This document shows positions 60,992 through 64,000 of a DNA stretch of 64,000 nt, piece by piece (position 1 is the stretch's first letter; each line of letters begins with the position of its first letter). The DNA lies in contig NZ_CAJHOB010000007.1 of assembly GCF_905120355.1 (NCBI RefSeq), positions 1 through 64,000 on the forward strand, read 5' to 3'. Source of the stretch: Azonexus hydrophilus. Its GTDB lineage: Bacteria > Pseudomonadota > Gammaproteobacteria > Burkholderiales > Rhodocyclaceae. The notes beneath the pieces were generated by a model, which was not told the origin of the DNA, did not search any database, and saw nothing but the letters and a program-made list of their open reading frames with translations. Made by a program: the position numbers and the translations under genes.

Positions 60992-61021
60992 TGAATAGTT
61001 ATTGAACGACGTGAATAGTTA
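60992..61021. promoter_or_regulatory. Direct TGAATAGTTA repeats upstream of alpA-like gene
   Basis: TGAATAGTTA occurs at 60992-61001 and 61012-61021, exactly 20 bases (two helical turns) apart. They lie between the start of the AlpA-like gene and 61100, in the AT-rich gap that must hold the promoter. Autoregulation by AlpA is a reasonable reading. Confidence 0.55.
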
Positions 61022-61099
61022 GCCACCGCGCTAACAAAGTCGTCCGGGGGATTTGTTGCACATTCCCTGGACGTAAAGGCCTGGATTGCCCCGGCCTCT

Positions 61100-61480
61100 C
61101 TATTTCCGCTTGCTGCGGATGTACTCGATTTTCCGCTTGATCTGGTGAGGCTTGGCTTTGCCAACATCCACAACCAAGTCGGCAACCACGGCCAACTCAG
61201 CGGCGGTTACGTCAGGATGACGTTCCGCCAGTTCCCGAAGCTGCCAGTTGGTGTCGACACGCCCTTCCAGGCCCAGCGCCGCGCGCGCCAACTCGGCGCG
61301 CCGGTTTGCCGGGGTTTCGGGGTTCAGCACCTTGGCGGCCACATGCTTGGCAACATCGCGCGCCCAGGCCGCCGTAATGACGTCGTCGGCTTTGCCCTCG
61401 GCAATGGCTCGCCACAGTTCGGCGGCGGCTGTGGCATCGCCCCCAAGGGCTCGTTGTAGAAGTTCCTGCATGGAAAGCAT
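61100..61480 (-). CDS. Hypothetical helical protein
   Basis: 126 residues from ATG 61480. Ala-rich helices (GGDATAAAELWRAIAEGKAD, RAELARAALGLEGR) are followed by a Lys/Arg-rich end. No domain recognised. It follows two DUF4224-like genes by ten bases and precedes the AlpA control region. Confidence 0.5.
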   Translation of the reverse strand: MLSMQELLQRALGGDATAAAELWRAIAEGKADDVITAAWARDVAKHVAAKVLNPETPANRRAELARAALGLEGRVDTNWQLRELAERHPDVTAAELAVVADLVVDVGKAKPHQIKRKIEYIRSKRK

Positions 61481-61490
61481 TGCGCAGCCC

Positions 61491-61712
61491 CTACCCGTTT
61501 CGCAGCCGAAGTCGTGGCTCGGGGATCTCTGCCTCGACCTTGGGCTGAACCATGCCACCGCCAAGAATGGCCTCCACCACCGCTCGCAGGACTACCACGC
61601 TACCGTCTGGCCGTCGCCGGCACTCGATTCCCATACTTTGCAGTGCGCGTGCCTGGGCGCTCGGCCGCTGCATGCCGGTAAGTTCGCGGACTTCTTGGGC
61701 GGTGAGCAGCAT
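61491..61712 (-). CDS. DUF4224-like small protein
   Basis: 73 residues from ATG 61712, next to the upstream stop (TGATG-type coupling); GTG 61715 is an alternative. LTAQEVRELTGMQRPSAQARALQSMGIE is the DUF4224 pattern, found in phage and island operons as possible DNA-binding regulators. It is a paralogue of the next gene upstream, 61712-61966. Confidence 0.7.
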   Translation of the reverse strand: MLLTAQEVRELTGMQRPSAQARALQSMGIECRRRPDGSVVVLRAVVEAILGGGMVQPKVEAEIPEPRLRLRNG

Positions 61713-61966
61713 CACTTTTTCTTCCGAGGGGTGCGGGTGGTGATTTCATCCAGCGCGGCCCAATTGGGTTCCCACCGCTCGGGCAGTGTGGCCGGCTTCT
61801 CTGTCTGAACGCCCCCGAAGACCTTCTCGACATGCGAGCGCAACACCGCTGGCGTGCCATTGGGGCGTAGCTTGAACTCGATGCCCATCATGCGAAGTGC
61901 GCGGATTTGCGTGTCTCGGCGCTTCGCGTGGGTCAGTTCGACAAGCTCTTCGGGGGTGAGGAACAC
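61712..61966 (-). CDS. DUF4224-like small protein, second copy
   Basis: 84 residues from GTG 61966. LTPEELVELTHAKRRDTQIRALRMMGIEF aligns by eye with 61491-61712. A basic C terminus (RTPRKKK) follows. The tandem pair probably forms a hetero- or homomeric regulator; function not established. Confidence 0.7.
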   Translation of the reverse strand: MFLTPEELVELTHAKRRDTQIRALRMMGIEFKLRPNGTPAVLRSHVEKVFGGVQTEKPATLPERWEPNWAALDEITTRTPRKKK

Positions 61967-61980
61967 AGGGGATATGCTCT

Positions 61981-62580
61981 CTAGTGGGCGGCTGCCGTGC
62001 TGTACTCAGCACACGCGGCAAGCACTTTTTCATAATTGCTGGGATGAACGTCCGCTAGCTTTGAGGCACCAAATTGCAAAAGCACCGCTTTAATCGCCTC
62101 GCGTCCTTTGGTGCCACACCCCACGGCTGCGCCCAGCCTGCATAAGGCATCCGTCACCGGCTTATGGTCGGGAACGGCGAGTGCGGGATCGATGGTGGCA
62201 GGGGTACTTGCAGAATTCTCGCGGTCATTTTGGTTCGGGGCTCGCCGGGTGGCCTGCTTGGGGGCGTAGTACTTAACCCCGTATTCATCGAGCCAGTCCA
62301 TTGCGTGACGCGCTTCGGATTGAAGAGCGTCGGCGGTAGCAATTACCATGCGTTGAAGAACCCCGCACTGCCCTCCGCTGAGCATCGGGCTTCTGCCCTC
62401 TTCATCCTCACAGAGTTGGGTATCTTCAATCATCTCCATGATCAGGCTGATGCCTTGGGCGATGTCGAATGTTTTTGCGGCAAAGCTTGCCAATGGGAGG
62501 TACTGCGCGTCTGCGCTCAACCAGGAAAACGGCTTGAACATTGCAACGGGTTGGTCACTGCTAGAATTCACATTAGCCAT
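61981..62580 (-). CDS. Hypothetical protein, possible recombination accessory
   Basis: 199 residues from ATG 62580, with AGGAG upstream. The C-terminal 45 residues (GTKGREAIKAVLLQFGASKL then VHPSNYEKVLAAC) resemble the end segments of phage recombination-linked proteins, but the main part is not recognised. The middle is disordered. First gene of the leftward transcript after hicB. Confidence 0.5.
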   Translation of the reverse strand: MANVNSSSDQPVAMFKPFSWLSADAQYLPLASFAAKTFDIAQGISLIMEMIEDTQLCEDEEGRSPMLSGGQCGVLQRMVIATADALQSEARHAMDWLDEYGVKYYAPKQATRRAPNQNDRENSASTPATIDPALAVPDHKPVTDALCRLGAAVGCGTKGREAIKAVLLQFGASKLADVHPSNYEKVLAACAEYSTAAAH

Positions 62581-62659
62581 CGTTGACTCCTACTTAGTCG
62601 ATTGTGGTTAGGGTCGTGTCGGTGTTCCCGCACCTTCACGGCCCGCTTGCCTGAAACCG

Positions 62660-62995
62660 TCAGGCGGCGGCGATACTCCTTTCAATTGCGTCAGAAACCC
62701 AAGTGTTCAAGCTCTTGCCCTTCGTCTCTGCCACCATCGCGGCACGGGCATGCAACTCCGGCGACAGCCGCAAGCGAAACTGCCCGGAATACGGATGGTT
62801 CGGTTCCTGGTTCAGCTTCTTGCAGGTTTCGAGGTAGTCATCGACGGCTTCCACGAAAGCAGATCGCAGTTCTGCAACGCTTTCGCCGTGAAAGCCGATC
62901 ACGTCACGGATGCCGGCGATGTGCCCAACGAAGCAGCCGTCTTCCTCGCTATATTCCACGCGGGCCGCATAGCCCTTGTGCGTCATCGTGTTCAT
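62660..62995 (-). CDS. hicB: HicB-type antitoxin
   Basis: 111 residues from ATG 62995. The partial RNase H-like domain (YSEEDGCFVGHIAGIRDVIGF) is followed by a C-terminal ribbon-helix-helix or HTH region (FRLRLSPELHARAAMVAETKGKSLNTWVSDAI). It overlaps hicA by four bases. It would neutralise HicA and repress the pair. Confidence 0.9.
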   Translation of the reverse strand: MNTMTHKGYAARVEYSEEDGCFVGHIAGIRDVIGFHGESVAELRSAFVEAVDDYLETCKKLNQEPNHPYSGQFRLRLSPELHARAAMVAETKGKSLNTWVSDAIERSIAAA

Positions 62996-63246
62996 GGTTT
63001 CACTCCAAGATTCTCCAGAAATTGCCGCGCATCGCGCACCTGATAGGGCTTCGCTTCCTTCGCTGGGTGCGGGCGGTGGAAGGTGCCGATGATGCCGTCC
63101 TTCTCGAACCGCACCCGCGAGCCGTTGCCCTCGATTACCTGGCAACCAATCGTCACCAGTAGCGCCTCAATGCGCCGCCACTCAAGGGATTTGGAAACCG
63201 GGTCAGTGAAGATGGCAATCAGGGTTTTACGGTGCGTGGCGTTCAT
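62992..63246 (-). CDS. hicA: HicA-type mRNA interferase toxin
   Basis: 84 residues with the dsRBD-like HicA fold: WRRIEALLVTIGCQVIEGNG and the catalytic histidine in GTFHRPHP, then AKPYQVRDARQFLENLGV. Translation inhibition through mRNA cleavage is the family role. With hicB and the nearby integrase it parallels the HigBA-integrase end of E1. Confidence 0.9.
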   Translation of the reverse strand: MNATHRKTLIAIFTDPVSKSLEWRRIEALLVTIGCQVIEGNGSRVRFEKDGIIGTFHRPHPAKEAKPYQVRDARQFLENLGVKP

Positions 63247-63341
63247 GGATTTATGGTATCAAAAAATGGAACCACGTCAAGCGGTCTTTTTCAGCGGCAC
63301 AACTTTCGCCATTGGGATCAGACCGCCAGCCCCTGGAGGCT

Positions 63342-64000
63342 TCAAAGATCCATGTCTGCATCGTCGTGGGCCGCTTCGTCGATCCTAACCTTCGTGGCTG
63401 CAATAACCTCCTTGGCGCTTTCACCGCGCAGCCAGCAGTCGACCATATCGGCCCACCCCTGCATGATCGCCCGGCGCGGCCCTGGTAGTTTGGCGTGGTT
63501 GTACGCGGCCGCCACCTGATCCTTCTTCTGGTGGGCAAGGCACGCCTCGACCAATGCCTCGGGGAACAGCGCCTCGTTAAGCCGGGTTGAGGCGGTACGG
63601 CGCAGATCATGCACGCTGAAAGTCTCGAACGGCTCGGCACCTTCCGGCAGTGCTTCGTTGATGCGTGCCACCGTAGCGTCGATTACCCGGTTTAATGTGG
63701 CGTTACTGATCGTCTCGTCGGATTCGTACCGGCTCGGGTGCAGGTATTGGCTCGACGGAAAACACGCCTTGAACGTGGTCAGGATGTCGAGTGCCTGCTC
63801 GCTGAGATAAACCGTGTGCGCCCTGTCCGCCTTCATCCGTGCGGCCGGTATCGTCCAGGTGGCGCGGTCCCAATCAATTTCCTTCCAGGCGGCGCCGATG
63901 AACTCGCCCTTGCGAACCATGGTCAGCAGCATGAATTTCACCGCTAGGCGCAGCGTGGGAAGCGTGGCCGTGTGCTGCAAGGCGTCAAAGAACGTCTTGA
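63342..64000 (-). CDS. int: Tyrosine integrase, C-terminal part (gene runs past the window edge)
   Basis: The frame is open to the last base (upstream residues read KTFFDA before the LQHT stretch), so the N terminus is outside the window. Visible catalytic elements are the HDLRRTA box, then HQKKDQVAAAYNH with the nucleophile Tyr. The pattern is of P4/CP4-57-type integrases, which favour tRNA genes. att and possibly a tRNA are expected right of 64000. Confidence 0.88.
   Translation of the reverse strand, partial: KTFFDALQHTATLPTLRLAVKFMLLTMVRKGEFIGAAWKEIDWDRATWTIPAARMKADRAHTVYLSEQALDILTTFKACFPSSQYLHPSRYESDETISNATLNRVIDATVARINEALPEGAEPFETFSVHDLRRTASTRLNEALFPEALVEACLAHQKKDQVAAAYNHAKLPGPRRAIMQGWADMVDCWLRGESAKEVIAATKVRIDEAAHDDADMDL

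Larger units (their letters stand above)
44700..64000. mobile_element. Integrative phage-like island E2 (right end cut)
   Basis: From about 44.7 kb the gene content changes from chromosomal to phage-like, and base composition is locally more AT-rich. The island carries an integrase at the right edge, HicAB, AlpA-like and DUF4224 regulators, a primase-helicase, three very large ejection-type proteins, a core protein, and TerS- and TerL-like genes, nearly all on the minus strand. No portal, capsid, scaffold, tail or lysis gene is visible between 44.7 and 64.0 kb. The left boundary is not marked by a tRNA or repeat; 44.7 kb is an estimate. Confidence 0.75.

Noticed and set aside
62649..62665. 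Terminator at the end of hicB
   Set aside because: GCCTGA/TCAGGC can form a 6-bp stem, but no T run follows and it overlaps the stop codon.

Overview
The window looks like a GC-rich betaproteobacterial chromosome, most likely Rhodocyclales (Azonexus/Dechloromonas-like). This is inferred from gene content (phasin, ispDF-pdxJ-acpS-nagZ, lplT, diheme c-type cytochrome) and codon bias; no rRNA or other marker gene is present. A block of ordinary chromosomal genes of about 28.6 kb (16.1-44.6 kb) is flanked by two integrated phage-like islands.

Left island (E1, before position 1 to 16068). It ends in a 3' fragment of tRNA-Leu(UAA), 16011-16068, which is the expected attR for the tyrosine integrase next to it (14427-15830). 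Reading leftward on the minus strand it carries a HigBA-type toxin-antitoxin pair, small DNA-binding proteins, a replication module (zinc-binding Toprim primase, SF2 helicase, replication-organiser-like protein), two large Ala/Gly/Gln-rich DNA-ejection-type proteins, a DUF5681/TerS-like protein and several small proteins. A plus-strand operon of small unknown genes (937-2990) runs from a near-consensus sigma70 promoter with inverted operator-like repeats to an intrinsic terminator. E1 continues beyond the left edge.

Chromosomal block. It holds alr; a LysR regulator; lplT; a YdhR-like gene; an HlyD/FtsX/LolD-type export operon; ispD-ispF-pdxJ-acpS-nagZ; a DUF4010/MgtC-like membrane protein; a phasin; guaD-queF; a periplasmic-binding lipoprotein paired with a hybrid histidine kinase; rmuC; a tandem c-type cytochrome; and a compact operon. 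That operon contains a T_hemolysin-family protein, an acyl-adenylating enzyme fused in frame to a haem-oxygenase-like diiron oxidase (HDO), an SDR, a TPR-like periplasmic protein and a two-component system. It is the best candidate for an undescribed metabolic pathway.

Right island (E2, about 44.7 kb to beyond 64000). It has the same polarity, with the integrase at its right end and cut by the window edge. It carries HicAB, tandem DUF4224 proteins, AlpA-like regulators with direct-repeat sites, an archaeo-eukaryotic-type primase-helicase, three very large virion/ejection proteins (one with a muramidase motif), a small membrane core protein, and TerS-like and TerL genes. No portal, capsid, tail or lysis gene is visible. 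Both islands therefore pair replication, DNA-ejection and packaging genes without visible capsid genes, an architecture that fits unusual phage satellites or, alternatively, decayed podoviral prophages.
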